Source of the DNA: Lumbricus rubellus
Taxonomy: Eukaryota; Annelida; Clitellata; Crassiclitellata; Lumbricidae
Assembly: GCA_945859605.1 (NCBI GenBank)
Contig: OX243817.1
Location: 19,071,156 to 19,135,155, forward strand
Reading direction: 5' to 3'
Length of the DNA stretch: 64,000 nucleotides
This document shows, one piece after another, positions 1 to 9,183 of the stretch. The notes beneath the pieces are model-generated. The model had not been told where the DNA came from. It saw only the letters and a program-made list of their open reading frames with translations, and searched no databases. Position 1 is the stretch's first letter, and each line of letters begins with the position of its first letter. The position numbers were made by a program, and so were the translations under genes.

Positions 1-139
1 AATATCTCGAGAAAATCGGTATTGGTTACGAAAATTATGCAACTACCGGTTGAATTGTTAAACGCAGCTCCCGTTCCCCCTCCGCCCGCAATTTGCATGT
101 AATTCGCCCCATTTCTATACAGGTAGACGTTACCAGGAG
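1..139. repeat. left arm of Polinton inverted repeat (continues off window)
   Basis: The reverse complement of 1-139 matches 14090-14228 with three substitutions. The match is uninterrupted at position 1, so the arm continues beyond the window. It also encodes the distal part of the first fibre gene. Confidence 0.9.
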
Positions 140-1007
140 TGGTACTACTGTTACCAAATTCTATGTACGTCGAAACGAAATAGTATCCGGCTTTACCGGG
201 AGTGAAACGGGTCAGTCCCGCACTTATGACACCATCGGTTTTGAATCTTACACTATCGAAAGTAACTCTTGTGTGAGTTTTAGCGATTAAGAATTGCCAA
301 GTTAAAGAATGAATGCTAAGCGCGGGACCGATTGAGATAGAATCTACATACTGCTTCGTAGCTGCATCGCTGGCGTTGTTGGGTTCGTGTAGTCCTGTAA
401 TGTAAGCATCATGCATAAAGATGGACTTATACACATTTATTTTAGACGGAGGAGTGCCATCGAGTGACTTAACCATCTCTAACATGATTTCATTGTTTAT
501 TCTAAAACGAAATCCATCCATCGATTGTAATGTAATAGGATTGTTTAACGAACATTGTAGTTTATTTCGTATACTACCTAAGAAAATAGTGAATTCTTTA
601 TTTTCTCCTCTCAAGTCCTTACAACCCATTGAACGCAGACGATCGGAGCCAACGTTTAAGATTAGATCACCAGTCATGGTATCACCAGTTTTAGACACCT
701 TCAATGTAACTTGTTCATCAACGTATTTCTTATTCGTCAAATGATTATCGTTGGACGGAGAATCGTCGTGATTCGTTATCAAATCAATGGCTTGACCCCA
801 ACTTAAGGCCTCATCCATTCCTGCTGTCAAAGGCTTCGTTGTGGGCAGTCCTTTAATTTTGTGACCACCCATTTTTAGATTTCCAGTCGCGATGTTTGCT
901 CCATCCAATCGAAGAAAACTAGCATTTACTTGACTAAGAGTGACACCTCCAGCGATTACTCTTTGTGATGAACCAACATCGGTGTGACCGAATTTATCGA
1001 CAGGCAT
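1..1007 (-). CDS. fibre-like protein 1, phage-tail-fibre repeats and C1q-like head (partial)
   Basis: Seen: an open frame of 335 codons from an ATG at 1007 to the window edge, with no stop. Residues 1 to about 100 are nearly the same as the neighbour at 1038-1802. Around residue 105 there is a GDTMTGDL motif and around 215 a DAATKQYVD motif, both typical of phage tail-fibre shafts. From about residue 232 the pattern FTPGKAGYY...NVYLYRNG...GGGGTGAAF resembles C1q/TNF-like trimeric heads. Inferred: a trimeric virion attachment protein, comparable in role to adenovirus fibre. The start follows the TATATAAAATG context seen at other genes of the element. The missing C-terminus can be judged from the inverted-repeat copy, which ends at a stop about 22 codons beyond the shared part. 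Alternative: a host-derived C1q lectin domain captured on a viral stalk. Confidence 0.75.
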   Translation of the reverse strand, partial: MPVDKFGHTDVGSSQRVIAGGVTLSQVNASFLRLDGANIATGNLKMGGHKIKGLPTTKPLTAGMDEALSWGQAIDLITNHDDSPSNDNHLTNKKYVDEQVTLKVSKTGDTMTGDLILNVGSDRLRSMGCKDLRGENKEFTIFLGSIRNKLQCSLNNPITLQSMDGFRFRINNEIMLEMVKSLDGTPPSKINVYKSIFMHDAYITGLHEPNNASDAATKQYVDSISIGPALSIHSLTWQFLIAKTHTRVTFDSVRFKTDGVISAGLTRFTPGKAGYYFVSTYIEFGNSSTTPGNVYLYRNGANYMQIAGGGGTGAAFNNSTGSCIIFVTNTDFLEI

Positions 1008-1037
1008 TTTATATATAATAATAATTTTTAATGCAGA

Positions 1038-1802
1038 TTAGTCATCGTATACATATAATTGCATTACCTGAATCCCTCGTGGAAGATCGTTATCCTTTGC
1101 CAGTACTCTAACTCTGTAATATTGATACGCATCCGTAGTAGAAATATTAAAAAATGTCGGAATAGTCTCTGAAGGAGTTGAAGATGTATGTAAGTGTGCA
1201 AACACTGCTCCATCATTGCTAGCGGATAAATTCCAATAAGATACAGATACGGTTTTCAACGCAATTCTCCAAATTTTAACTGGCTCAGGACATTTAATTT
1301 GTAACCAAACAGTTTCATCTTCACCCGAAACCCAAGCTGCGTTAACATCGTCAGTGAGATTAGTGAAAGCATGGTAGGCTTTGCTTCCGGCAAAACAAGA
1401 ACTGGCGCTAGCAACGAATCCTGTTACACTTACATCAGCTTCCAAGGGAGGAATATACCCAGCACGACACTTTTTCAGAGATTTATCGACGTACTTTGTA
1501 ACTTGTTCATCAACGTATTTCTTATTCGTCAAATGATTATCGTTGGACGGAGAATCGTTGTGATTCGTTATCAAATCAATGGCTTGCCCCCTACTTAAAG
1601 CTTCATCCATTCCGGCAGTCGAAGTATTCGTTACTGGGAGACCTTTTATCACATGTCCATTCATTTTTAAATTTCCAGTCGGCAGATTTGTCCCATCCAA
1701 TCGAAGAAAATTAGCATTTACTTGGCTAAGAGTAACACCTCCAGCGATTACTCTTCGTGATGTTCCTCCAGCAGCGGTGTGACCAAATTTATCGATAGGC
1801 AT
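1038..1802 (-). CDS. fibre-like protein 2, shared stalk base with discoidin (F5/8C)-like head
   Basis: 254 residues from the ATG at 1802. An upstream in-frame ATG at 1916 lies inside the protease gene and is not favoured. Residues 1 to about 100 repeat the N-terminus of fibre 1 (MPIDKFGHT..., TGNLKMNGH..., AGMDEALS...), including near-identical DNA at about 1510-1580 versus 720-790. The rest is unrelated to fibre 1: from about residue 120 it has AYHAFTNLTDD, a WVSGEDETVWLQIKCPEPVKIW-like strand pattern and a closing YYRVRVLAKDN, as in discoidin/F5/8 type C galactose-binding-like folds. Inferred role: alternative attachment head on the same base. The gene starts 30 bp after the protease stop and its upstream AT-rich spacer resembles that of fibre 1, which points to a tandem duplication followed by head exchange. 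Confidence 0.75.
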   Translation of the reverse strand: MPIDKFGHTAAGGTSRRVIAGGVTLSQVNANFLRLDGTNLPTGNLKMNGHVIKGLPVTNTSTAGMDEALSRGQAIDLITNHNDSPSNDNHLTNKKYVDEQVTKYVDKSLKKCRAGYIPPLEADVSVTGFVASASSCFAGSKAYHAFTNLTDDVNAAWVSGEDETVWLQIKCPEPVKIWRIALKTVSVSYWNLSASNDGAVFAHLHTSSTPSETIPTFFNISTTDAYQYYRVRVLAKDNDLPRGIQVMQLYVYDD

Positions 1803-1831
1803 TTTATATATATATTTATATATAATAATTT

Positions 1832-2257
1832 TTAATGCAAGCCGTTTATAACTTCTTGGAAATTCATTCCATCGTTCATCGTCTTCTTTAAGACATACAG
1901 ACACAAATGGCCGCAAAACACTTCGTTATCCGGCTGTATTCGCTCGCTGTTATATAACACTGGACGGCGTAAATACTTTATCAGTTCCAGAGGGGGAGGA
2001 AGGCCGTAACTATCGAAATATATTTTCTCATTACCGCTCTTTAAGAAAGAGCACCAGTGCGAGCCAGTACCATTAGAACCATCTAGATTCAATATCCCAC
2101 ACTCATTCCGTCCAGGTTTCTTCGGCAGCTCGTCTCTGAGAAATACTCCTCTAAAATTATTGATGTTTAGTTTCTTAGCCGCTTCGATTAGATCCACATT
2201 CGATAAAGCAATATTCGGTAGCACTACTCCACAAACATCGATTTGTTTGACGCTCAT
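1832..2257 (-). CDS. adenain-type cysteine protease (maturation protease)
   Basis: 141 residues, close to the compact Polinton/adintovirus protease size. It belongs to the C5/Ulp1-like thiol protease fold that processes virion precursors in adenoviruses. Visible catalytic set in order: His67 in GSHW, Asp82 in YFDSYG, Gln108 in SERIQ, and Cys115 in FCGHLCLYVL. This His-Asp-Gln-Cys order is diagnostic for the family. Candidate substrates in the same element carry (M/L)xGG sites (7800-8156) and related GG sites (9587-10225, 11886-12422). It lies 16 bp downstream of the polymerase gene and 30 bp upstream of fibre gene 2. All catalytic residues are present, so the copy looks intact. Confidence 0.92.
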   Translation of the reverse strand: MSVKQIDVCGVVLPNIALSNVDLIEAAKKLNINNFRGVFLRDELPKKPGRNECGILNLDGSNGTGSHWCSFLKSGNEKIYFDSYGLPPPLELIKYLRRPVLYNSERIQPDNEVFCGHLCLYVLKKTMNDGMNFQEVINGLH

Positions 2258-2273
2258 TTATTTAATATAAACA

Positions 2274-5200
2274 TTAATTAAAAATTTTCAACGAGTAGTG
2301 ACCATATGCCAAAGTATGAATTCCATCCTCCATTATTACCCGTTTATCGTCATCTGCAGATAATGCAACTTTATTAATTTCTTCTGTATAAATATCGTGA
2401 TGATAAGATCTAATAACATTCATCGTTCGTTGTTGTTCTTTTTTAGTAAATAAACAGTCTTTATAATCTTCGTGAGTAATAGTTTTCTGGACAACATTCT
2501 TCTTAATACCTTTACATTTCTTGTGCTCATCTCCAGCAGCCATCTTATAAGAATACAACTTTGCTCTGAGTCCAATAAATTCTTTTATCTGTTTCCCACT
2601 AGCTTCATCCTTGAACATTCCAATAACTTTTTTATTTACTCCAACCTCAATACCAGATGGATGATCTCTCGGGTATTCACTTGTGTCGAATCGAGTCTTA
2701 ATATCGCCTGCGATATCTGAGTAAAAGTCTTCAGTTTTAATTTCGTATGTCAAAGAATCTGTATCGGTAAATAATAATTTAGCTCTATTTCCGTATTTAT
2801 CCTTGATGTAATTGTAATGAAATTCATACATCAACGTTTTGCTCAAGTCTAATATACACATGCCAAGATATATAGGTTTATTATAGTACAATTTAGTTTT
2901 TTTCATGTGAACGGCTATTAGATTTTCATCGAAAATAGTACATCTCTCATAATTAGGTTTAGCGGCTAGTTCAATAGCCCTCTCCTCTTGACACACTAAC
3001 TCTACATCAACACGATTTTCAATGTTCTCACAAGTTTTTCCAAAGACACTGTTATTCATTAACTTGAAAAAGTCTTTCTCAAAGTCATTAGTAGCTTTCG
3101 TTCTAAGAGCTGTATTTAAATCGATATACTTTTTCAACCAATCACTTTCTTCGAATAGTACACCTCTATGCACTTTTGTTATTTTCAAACCCAAGCTCTC
3201 ATACAGCTTCAGATTATCGTAATGCAGCACATACTTCTTTTTATGGTTTAAGTTTGGAATTAACTTTTTGACTTTGTTAATCTCAATGCTTTCGGGGGCT
3301 AACGGAAAATCGTTATGCAGGTCGTGTAACTCTTTAGGATATTCCAAATCAACTTCCAATATGCATGGAATACTTCTCCAATTATTTAATTCATCTTCGT
3401 TCATCCATTTGAACCCGTGAGTAGGTAAATTTTTGATCATAGCCCATCCATATAGATTATTCGCATCCAGGTAAGTAATAAATGTAGAATTTTCGTTACT
3501 ATTGAAATCGCTCATATATTTATTATTCGCTTTCCCGTAACGATTTGATATTGGGCTCACTCCTCCTCTCATCCCTTGCCTAAGCATCAGAATCATATCA
3601 TAATCATTCAATAACTCCAATTTCACGCCTGTCAATTTTAAAGCGGCATCCCAGGCTAAACCAGGAGATGTAAAATACCATGCAGGGTCAAGCGTATAGT
3701 TCTTCATACACACATCTCTAAAGTTTTCGAAAACATCGGCAAGTAACAGAACATCCGAAACGTTGTATAAATCGTGATATTCTCTGAATGTTTTGCATCC
3801 AAATTCCTTCCATACCGTTTTTGCATGCTCGTAGTCTTCATCGCTAATATTCGAATCATTTAGCTTAGAATAGAATGCGGATTTTGGTGGTAGTTCGGTT
3901 TCATTAAAGGTAGTAAATGAATCGACGTAGTCATAAGGATATATGCCTTTTCTCAGCAAAAGATCGAGCTTCTTTCCAGTATATCGTTTCCCAATATTTT
4001 TACACTGGTCTTTGCTTAGGTTCCTCGATAAAGCATCAAGACTAGAAGCCATAAATTTAAAACTGTCGATAAAACGCAGTTGTCGCTTGACGGTAATCTC
4101 TTTTCCCTCTTTATTTACAAACTTATCAACAACGACCTCTCTGCTAAAAGATATATACTTTTCCTCGTTATTAGGTATGCAATTAATTTTCTCTCCATTA
4201 TTACCTCTCAGTTTCTTAATGAACAGATGACAATCGTACCCGGAAAGATTATGAAACACTACAGGGAAAAACTTGGGGACTTTATAGTCTAAATTACAAA
4301 TGTTATGAGCAGCCCCTCTAAATTTACCGCTAAGATGACAGTGATCTCTCACTCGGTCTTCGCCCAACGGTTTTTCACAGATATGGCATATAGTAGCTCC
4401 ATCAAAACACTTCTTGTCCTCTTCTGTAAATATCATCTTCTTAGGGAATTTAAATTGATTATATATTTGTTTTATATTCTCTTCTAGTTTATCTACAAAT
4501 ATTTGACCAACATCATCATCTTCGCTTTCAGCCGTAAACGTCACAGGATCTTGAGAATATACACTATCGTCGAAACATTTTATGTGGTAACAAAAGGAGC
4601 TAGGAATATGCTTTTGATATTTATTAGTGTACGACAACTCTGGATTTGGTTGGCATGTATCGATCGGTTTTACAAAAGACTCAAAATCTGCGTAGACTAT
4701 AAACGGAACCCTCATAGAATTGTTATAATTTTTAAAACTTAACATAGTTCCTTTTTCTGGCATTTCTATTTTTTGTGCGTTATGGTGTTTGCAGTACTCA
4801 TTATGGTTGTTAAGCGCTTCTGTCGTTGTGAAACCATTCATACACCTTTTACAATAGTGCGCTGAATAATGCGAATTTGCTGTTCGGAACGTCATCAATC
4901 GGTTAAAATTCTTTATCCAGCAATAATGTTTCCGTTCTCCGTTGGAAATAAGCAATAGATCTACACAAATATTGCTTTCACAGTTAGACAGATAAAGCGG
5001 ATAGACATGTTTTTCGTAACCAAATATATTAACACTAATATTATTATTTCTCTCAAATTTACCTATCACATTAGCATCAGTCGCTACCGGAAACTCAATA
5101 CCACTCCAATTAAGTTTTTTCGATTGTTCTTTCAAAGCTTTCGTTATTTTTTCCGGATGGTCATCCACCGGATTCAAAGCTCTAGTGATACACCATTTGA

Positions 5201-5948
5201 AGCATTCTTCGTCGTGGTTTTTCATGTTGATGATTGCCTTTTTATTAGCTAAGAAGCTGGGTAGAGGAATGTAAGAACTACCTCTTAAGGGTGTATATTT
5301 TACCGTATTTATATCTAATTTTACAACGGCTTTAAATCTCCAATTACTTCCTTGCATCTGAAAACTAGCAATAGACTCCATGATTTTATCTTTTTTTCTG
5401 CTGTATATTTCATTCAAGTCGGTTGCTTCTAAAATAACTTCTGCCCTGGAAACGAATGGTATATCCTCAGAAGTCACTATTCCAGATTTCATATCTACTC
5501 GTTCCATAGTACAAGTAAGAACTAAATTAGTCTTTGTCTGGCGATTACTCGACAACAGATTAACTACCTGCGGTCTGACGAAATCAAGAAACGACGAGGC
5601 ATCCATTCCATTAATTCCATCTATTCTATACTGCTTGGTGAATCCTTTAATAGCCGACGCTGTTTCCCGAATTTTAGTTTTATCGAATATCCTGGAAACA
5701 GTTGACTTCAACGATTCTAGTTTTTCATTTACGACTTTATTGTCTCGTTCAGGCACATAACTAAGTAGCCAATCCGCAAATTCATTTATTTTTGTCCTAA
5801 CCCTATTTTTGTATTTTCTCTTAGGCGCTACTGGTTTGTACTTACCAGGTGTGGGAGTAAGCGTAGGAACCTTAATGTCAGGAACCGATGAGTCGAGCAA
5901 GTGTTCAACATGGTTCATGTTTCTTAAACTACTTTTCTTTAAATACAT
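2274..5948 (-). CDS. POLB: protein-primed DNA polymerase B (Polinton pPolB)
   Basis: 1224 residues from the ATG at 5948; an in-frame ATG at 6014 exists but lies in a duplicated 23-bp repeat, while 5948 has the AATAAAATG context of the other genes. Replicates the element by protein priming. Family B motifs seen (numbering from 6014): exonuclease I YADFESF near 440, exonuclease II NLSGYD near 620, polymerase motif A LDANNLYGW near 848, motif B NNSVFGK near 985, and motif C FTDTDS near 1083. A C2H2-like cluster (CKRC...H...C) sits before the exonuclease domain. A CHIC...DHCHLSG...HNICN segment inside it matches the endonuclease VII/HNH-like zinc module common in this polymerase group. The frame is open throughout, so the gene looks intact. 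Confidence 0.95.
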   Translation of the reverse strand: MYLKKSSLRNMNHVEHLLDSSVPDIKVPTLTPTPGKYKPVAPKRKYKNRVRTKINEFADWLLSYVPERDNKVVNEKLESLKSTVSRIFDKTKIRETASAIKGFTKQYRIDGINGMDASSFLDFVRPQVVNLLSSNRQTKTNLVLTCTMERVDMKSGIVTSEDIPFVSRAEVILEATDLNEIYSRKKDKIMESIASFQMQGSNWRFKAVVKLDINTVKYTPLRGSSYIPLPSFLANKKAIINMKNHDEECFKWCITRALNPVDDHPEKITKALKEQSKKLNWSGIEFPVATDANVIGKFERNNNISVNIFGYEKHVYPLYLSNCESNICVDLLLISNGERKHYCWIKNFNRLMTFRTANSHYSAHYCKRCMNGFTTTEALNNHNEYCKHHNAQKIEMPEKGTMLSFKNYNNSMRVPFIVYADFESFVKPIDTCQPNPELSYTNKYQKHIPSSFCYHIKCFDDSVYSQDPVTFTAESEDDDVGQIFVDKLEENIKQIYNQFKFPKKMIFTEEDKKCFDGATICHICEKPLGEDRVRDHCHLSGKFRGAAHNICNLDYKVPKFFPVVFHNLSGYDCHLFIKKLRGNNGEKINCIPNNEEKYISFSREVVVDKFVNKEGKEITVKRQLRFIDSFKFMASSLDALSRNLSKDQCKNIGKRYTGKKLDLLLRKGIYPYDYVDSFTTFNETELPPKSAFYSKLNDSNISDEDYEHAKTVWKEFGCKTFREYHDLYNVSDVLLLADVFENFRDVCMKNYTLDPAWYFTSPGLAWDAALKLTGVKLELLNDYDMILMLRQGMRGGVSPISNRYGKANNKYMSDFNSNENSTFITYLDANNLYGWAMIKNLPTHGFKWMNEDELNNWRSIPCILEVDLEYPKELHDLHNDFPLAPESIEINKVKKLIPNLNHKKKYVLHYDNLKLYESLGLKITKVHRGVLFEESDWLKKYIDLNTALRTKATNDFEKDFFKLMNNSVFGKTCENIENRVDVELVCQEERAIELAAKPNYERCTIFDENLIAVHMKKTKLYYNKPIYLGMCILDLSKTLMYEFHYNYIKDKYGNRAKLLFTDTDSLTYEIKTEDFYSDIAGDIKTRFDTSEYPRDHPSGIEVGVNKKVIGMFKDEASGKQIKEFIGLRAKLYSYKMAAGDEHKKCKGIKKNVVQKTITHEDYKDCLFTKKEQQRTMNVIRSYHHDIYTEEINKVALSADDDKRVIMEDGIHTLAYGHYSLKIFN

Positions 5949-5983
5949 TTTATTCTTACCACGCAAAAATATTAAAACATTAG

Positions 5984-6040
5984 CTGTGAGATCGAAGATC
6001 CACTTATCGAACACTTATCTGTGAGATCGAAGATCCACTT
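5984..6040. repeat. two copies of a 22-23 bp repeat, third copy at 9828-9850
   Basis: The same segment occurs at 5985-6007 and 6019-6040 upstream of the polymerase gene. It recurs exactly at 9828-9850 inside the hydrophobic virion protein gene, where it encodes part of an SISGSS-type run. Shorter related units lie at 9798-9825. Confidence 0.85.
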
Positions 6041-6051
6041 TAATATCATAT

Positions 6052-6381
6052 CTATCTCTCAAACACTTTAATTTCGTATCTATCTCTCCAGACATTTCCG
6101 TTATGATAAGCTATTATACCAGCACTCTGACCATAGGCCTTAGCAGCTTTATACATCGATGGATACGAGGTAACAACGCCAGTCTCTCGATCTATAATAT
6201 CTACTCTTCTCGGTTGTTTCCTGATACTACTCAACGTGTCATGTCGATATGACACAGACTTGTAGTCCGTCGGAAGAATATTCTTTTCAATCAGTACAGC
6301 TATCATTTGAGGTTTGTTGAGATGTGAAGTGCCTGTAACATTGTTATGCTTGGCCAACATTCTAAGCTCTGGTAGCTTCAT
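6052..6381 (-). CDS. small SAP-like plus NUMOD1-like DNA-binding protein
   Basis: 109 residues. Residues 1-35 (LPELRMLAKHNNVTG...LNKPQMIAVLIEK) have the two-helix pattern of SAP/Rho-N-like DNA-binding modules. Residues 58-107 (VDIIDRETGVVTSYPSMYKAAKAYG... then a WRDRYEI ending) match the NUMOD1-like helix-turn-helix pattern that accompanies homing endonucleases. No nuclease motif is visible, so I infer a DNA-binding or regulatory role. It lies between the capsid candidate and the polymerase, 16 bp after the capsid gene start side and with an AT-rich leader. Confidence 0.6.
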   Translation of the reverse strand: MKLPELRMLAKHNNVTGTSHLNKPQMIAVLIEKNILPTDYKSVSYRHDTLSSIRKQPRRVDIIDRETGVVTSYPSMYKAAKAYGQSAGIIAYHNGNVWRDRYEIKVFER

Positions 6382-6397
6382 AATATATAAGTATTCT

Positions 6398-7696
6398 TTA
6401 AATCAATTTTCCGTACACTACACTCATTTTCTGTCCATCCGATTGGAACTGCAGCAACCTATCTGAAATTACGACAGCATACGCTTCGGTGTCGGCTGGC
6501 ACTGCTGCATTGAAAAGAGCCTTAATCTGAATATCGACGACTGAAGATTTCAAACGCTCGGATTGTTTGCTTACATCGAACACGAACAGCGGATATAATT
6601 CTTTATAATCTATAGGTGTTATATTTCCTTGCGTAATCAACTTATCCATACCATAGAATTTTTGACTAAAGGAGGACGCGTCTCTGTACGCTCTGGAGAA
6701 TTGTTGATTAGGAAACGACAGGTTATGATCGACAGCTGGATATCTTTCTTGATTCATCATCACATATATGTTCTTGAGATCGCAGTGATTAAATAGCGAC
6801 GGATTACTTTCCTGATTACCGCTACGGTCCGTCTGAAATCCTACGATGATATATCTAGGTTTCTCAGGTGATGTTTTTACGCTAAGACGCCAACTGAAAC
6901 TTGTCGACTGAGGAACTGTTATTGTGTCGCATTGACGAGCTCTATACGCAACTGGCAACGTTAATTTCGATTCAATCGTCTTATACAACTGCATTCGTTC
7001 CATATCGGAAGGAATAACGTGTGGAATAAACCATGAAATTTTGTTTATCGCAACTTTTCCAGCAGCTGCAGCGTTATCTCGGAATATTGCATCATCGTCC
7101 GCTTTACGAACTAATGTCAGCGTCTGTTTAAAACCGTAAATAATCTTGTCGTAATCGTCGCAAAACCCGAAAATATGTTTCAACGGAACAATAAAGCTGA
7201 ACATTCCTTTAGTGTTTGGTTTGCGAATGAGAAAGCTTTGTCTAGTGGCAAATCCGGGGTTATCCGCAATAACAGCAGTCGCTCCAGTGTCTTTATACCA
7301 CAGCTGATTTAAGCCTTGAGTCAGCTGAAAATCGTTTGGATACGTAAGTAAACCGAGCATCGTTGTAGCTTGACCCGGATGAAATAGCGTTTCGATTTCT
7401 TGATTAGATAACTGATAGGATATTTGACTGAATAGATACATAAGCCCATTATTCGTAAGAGCGACTAAATCGGCGTTAACGTATGCGGTGTCATCGGCTT
7501 TAATTAGTCTTCCATCGAATTGTAGATATGACTCTGCTGGGTGACTGTATAAGTCTTGTAATTCAATATTTATTCTTATTTCACCAGAACTGTTAAGGTT
7601 AGTTCTCGCTACAGGTTCGTACTCATGCCATTCGTATCGCTCGATACCTTCATCGATCAATGGTTGCTCTGTGAATCTTAGAATATCGGATTGCAT
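6398..7696 (-). CDS. candidate major capsid protein (double jelly-roll type)
   Basis: 432 residues from the ATG at 7696 (context ATAATAAAATG); an upstream ATG at 7708 adds four residues. The protein is beta-rich with no obvious catalytic motif. Landmarks are YEWHEYEP near the N-terminus, a HPAESYLQFDG strand, LTNNGLMYLFSQI, a HPGQATTMLG segment, and VDIQIKALFNAAVP near the end. This conserved protein is the largest structural candidate in the element and occupies the place expected for the Polinton major capsid (PY) protein. I recognise it as a conserved Polinton family, but the jelly-roll fold cannot be shown from sequence alone. The gene is intact. Confidence 0.6.
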   Translation of the reverse strand: MQSDILRFTEQPLIDEGIERYEWHEYEPVARTNLNSSGEIRINIELQDLYSHPAESYLQFDGRLIKADDTAYVNADLVALTNNGLMYLFSQISYQLSNQEIETLFHPGQATTMLGLLTYPNDFQLTQGLNQLWYKDTGATAVIADNPGFATRQSFLIRKPNTKGMFSFIVPLKHIFGFCDDYDKIIYGFKQTLTLVRKADDDAIFRDNAAAAGKVAINKISWFIPHVIPSDMERMQLYKTIESKLTLPVAYRARQCDTITVPQSTSFSWRLSVKTSPEKPRYIIVGFQTDRSGNQESNPSLFNHCDLKNIYVMMNQERYPAVDHNLSFPNQQFSRAYRDASSFSQKFYGMDKLITQGNITPIDYKELYPLFVFDVSKQSERLKSSVVDIQIKALFNAAVPADTEAYAVVISDRLLQFQSDGQKMSVVYGKLI

Positions 7697-7716
7697 TTTA
7701 TTATACATATATTTTT

Positions 7717-7790
7717 AAATAAGAAAATAAATTTTTAGACCTAAATAAGAAAATAAATTTTTACACCTAAATAAGAAAATAAACTTAAGC
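7717..7790. repeat. three tandem units of about 30 bp in intergenic spacer
   Basis: A unit of form AAATAAGAAAATAAATTTTTA plus a few bases is repeated almost three times between the capsid and precursor genes. It has no coding content. Confidence 0.8.
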
Positions 7791-7799
7791 AAAATAAAT

Positions 7800-8156
7800 T
7801 TAAACTGCCATTTTCAAACCACCTCCGTTTAAACGTTTTACGAGATCTTGAATTCTAATAGCTCCACCCGTCATTTGCGGATTCGATCCTAGTAATCTAG
7901 CTAGAATGACTTTAGTTTCCTGAGTTATCGGCTGCTGAACGGGAGCTTTAGGGAGTATCTTATTGAGTAATCGTTTTCCAACGTCGATCGCCTTATCCTT
8001 AGCAACACTCCCAATCTCTTTGACAGCTGTGCTCGCAATTTGTTTGGCTGCATTCGAAGTTAGTAGTCTCTTGAGAAATCCTGCAATGGAATCGAATATT
8101 CCTGCTCCACCGACAACGTGTACTTTTTTATAACTTCTTCTCGCAACGACCAGCAT
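7800..8156 (-). CDS. small virion precursor candidate with adenain-type cleavage sites
   Basis: 118 residues, basic. Residues 18-70 form a long amphipathic helix pattern (IFDSIAGFLKRLL, then VAKDKAIDVGKRLL). Three GG sites are visible: VVGG/A at 14-18, MTGG/A at 95-99 and LNGG/G at 109-113. The last two fit the known adenain consensus (M/I/L)xGG-x strictly. This suggests a precursor cut by the protease at 1832-2257, comparable in role to adenovirus pVI or pX. The exact homology is not established. Confidence 0.6.
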   Translation of the reverse strand: MLVVARRSYKKVHVVGGAGIFDSIAGFLKRLLTSNAAKQIASTAVKEIGSVAKDKAIDVGKRLLNKILPKAPVQQPITQETKVILARLLGSNPQMTGGAIRIQDLVKRLNGGGLKMAV

Positions 8157-8159
8157 TTC

Positions 8160-8214
8160 TATATCATCAATTTTTAATTAGATCATCAATTTTTAAATTA
8201 GATCGTCAATTTTT
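8160..8214. repeat. three tandem units of about 20 bp at gene boundary
   Basis: Units of the form TCATCAATTTTTAATTAGA are repeated with small changes; the last unit overlaps the 3' end of the next minus-strand gene. Confidence 0.75.
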
Positions 8215-9096
8215 TATATTCATCTTTGGTTATCACTCTTTGTCTTAGTAACTCATCCGTCATACCTACAATTTCATTTCTTACACCCGTATTTCCCGCT
8301 TTGTAGCTATATATTCGCAACTCTAATTGTTTTACTAATTCGTTAGGATCTGAAGGAATGGTAATTATTCCGCTTCCTGTTTTACCTCTTAACTTCATGT
8401 AATCATCCCATATGGGTTTTATTATCTTTGCATATTTTACACTTCTAGACGATTTAGGTTTGTTTGGTTTATTTGGCTGACTCATGGCATTCGTTTTAAT
8501 TAGAATCTCGGCGTATTCTTCGAGATCACGATTATCATAAATTGAACTGTTTGGACTAGCTAACGTTAACAATTCCCATAATCCTGGAGTTCCTTGATAA
8601 GTTGTGGTTCCAACTGTAATATCATTTCCTTGGATTGAGGCTTCGCTGTCACCGATGTAGAATTTTCCATCTCTTGATCTTAATCCGAATGTTGTATCCA
8701 CAAGTCTTTTATCAGAAGCATATTTTTTAAGGTATTCAACTGCAATATTTCCTAATTCTAACCTTCTAATGTCTTCTACTGGGTCATCGTCATCGTACGC
8801 CTCTATAGACGGATACTGAGGAAATTGAATGGTTTTCAACGAATCTGGAAGTGATTTTAGAGCCAGTGATGTTGCTGCAGAATTATCCTTTATTGTCGAC
8901 AGCAAAGCGTTTTGTTCTTTTGAAATTGCTGATTGAGAGTCGACTATTGGTTTGTAGATTTTCGTTAATTCTCGTTGAAGTCCAAGATCGTCTATTCTCT
9001 CTGAAAGAAAGTTTTGTTTAATGTTTTTTTCGTTTTTAAAAACTCTTCGATAATAAAATCTCTTTTTGCAGGATCGCTAATTTTCAGTAGTGACAT
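8198..9096 (-). pseudogene. conserved Polinton protein of unknown function (GTPGLWELL family), frameshifted
   Basis: The main frame (8198-8905 from its first ATG, open further upstream) encodes TYQGTPGLWELLTLAS, a block I associate with a conserved uncharacterised Polinton family (possibly DUF8207). It then has a basic linker and SVKYAKIIKPIWDDY. The likely true start is the ATG at 9096, whose frame reads MSLLKISDPAKRDFI and stops at 8992. The two frames fit one protein if a single base is lost near the seven-T run at 9024-9030 (A run on the coding strand). The shift is in the -1 direction. The dimer of frames fits a broken gene better than a programmed site, because no slippery heptamer is present. 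Function is unknown; a virion or assembly role is possible. Confidence 0.65.
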
Positions 9097-9118
9097 TTTT
9101 TTATTATAAGTATAATGT

Positions 9119-9180
9119 TTAAAACGTAACGTAAAACGTAAACGTAAAACGTAAACATAAAACGTAAACATAAAACGTAC
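9119..9180. repeat. tandem AACGTAAAACGTAAAC-type units upstream of gene at 8198-9096
   Basis: About five short units of the form AAACGTAAACATA fill the whole spacer between two minus-strand genes. Confidence 0.85.
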
Positions 9181-9183
9181 AAT

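Noticed and set aside
1803..1916. Longer start for fibre gene 2 (ATG at 1916)
   Set aside because: It lies within the protease gene, whereas the ATG at 1802 aligns with the start of fibre 1 and has the common start context.
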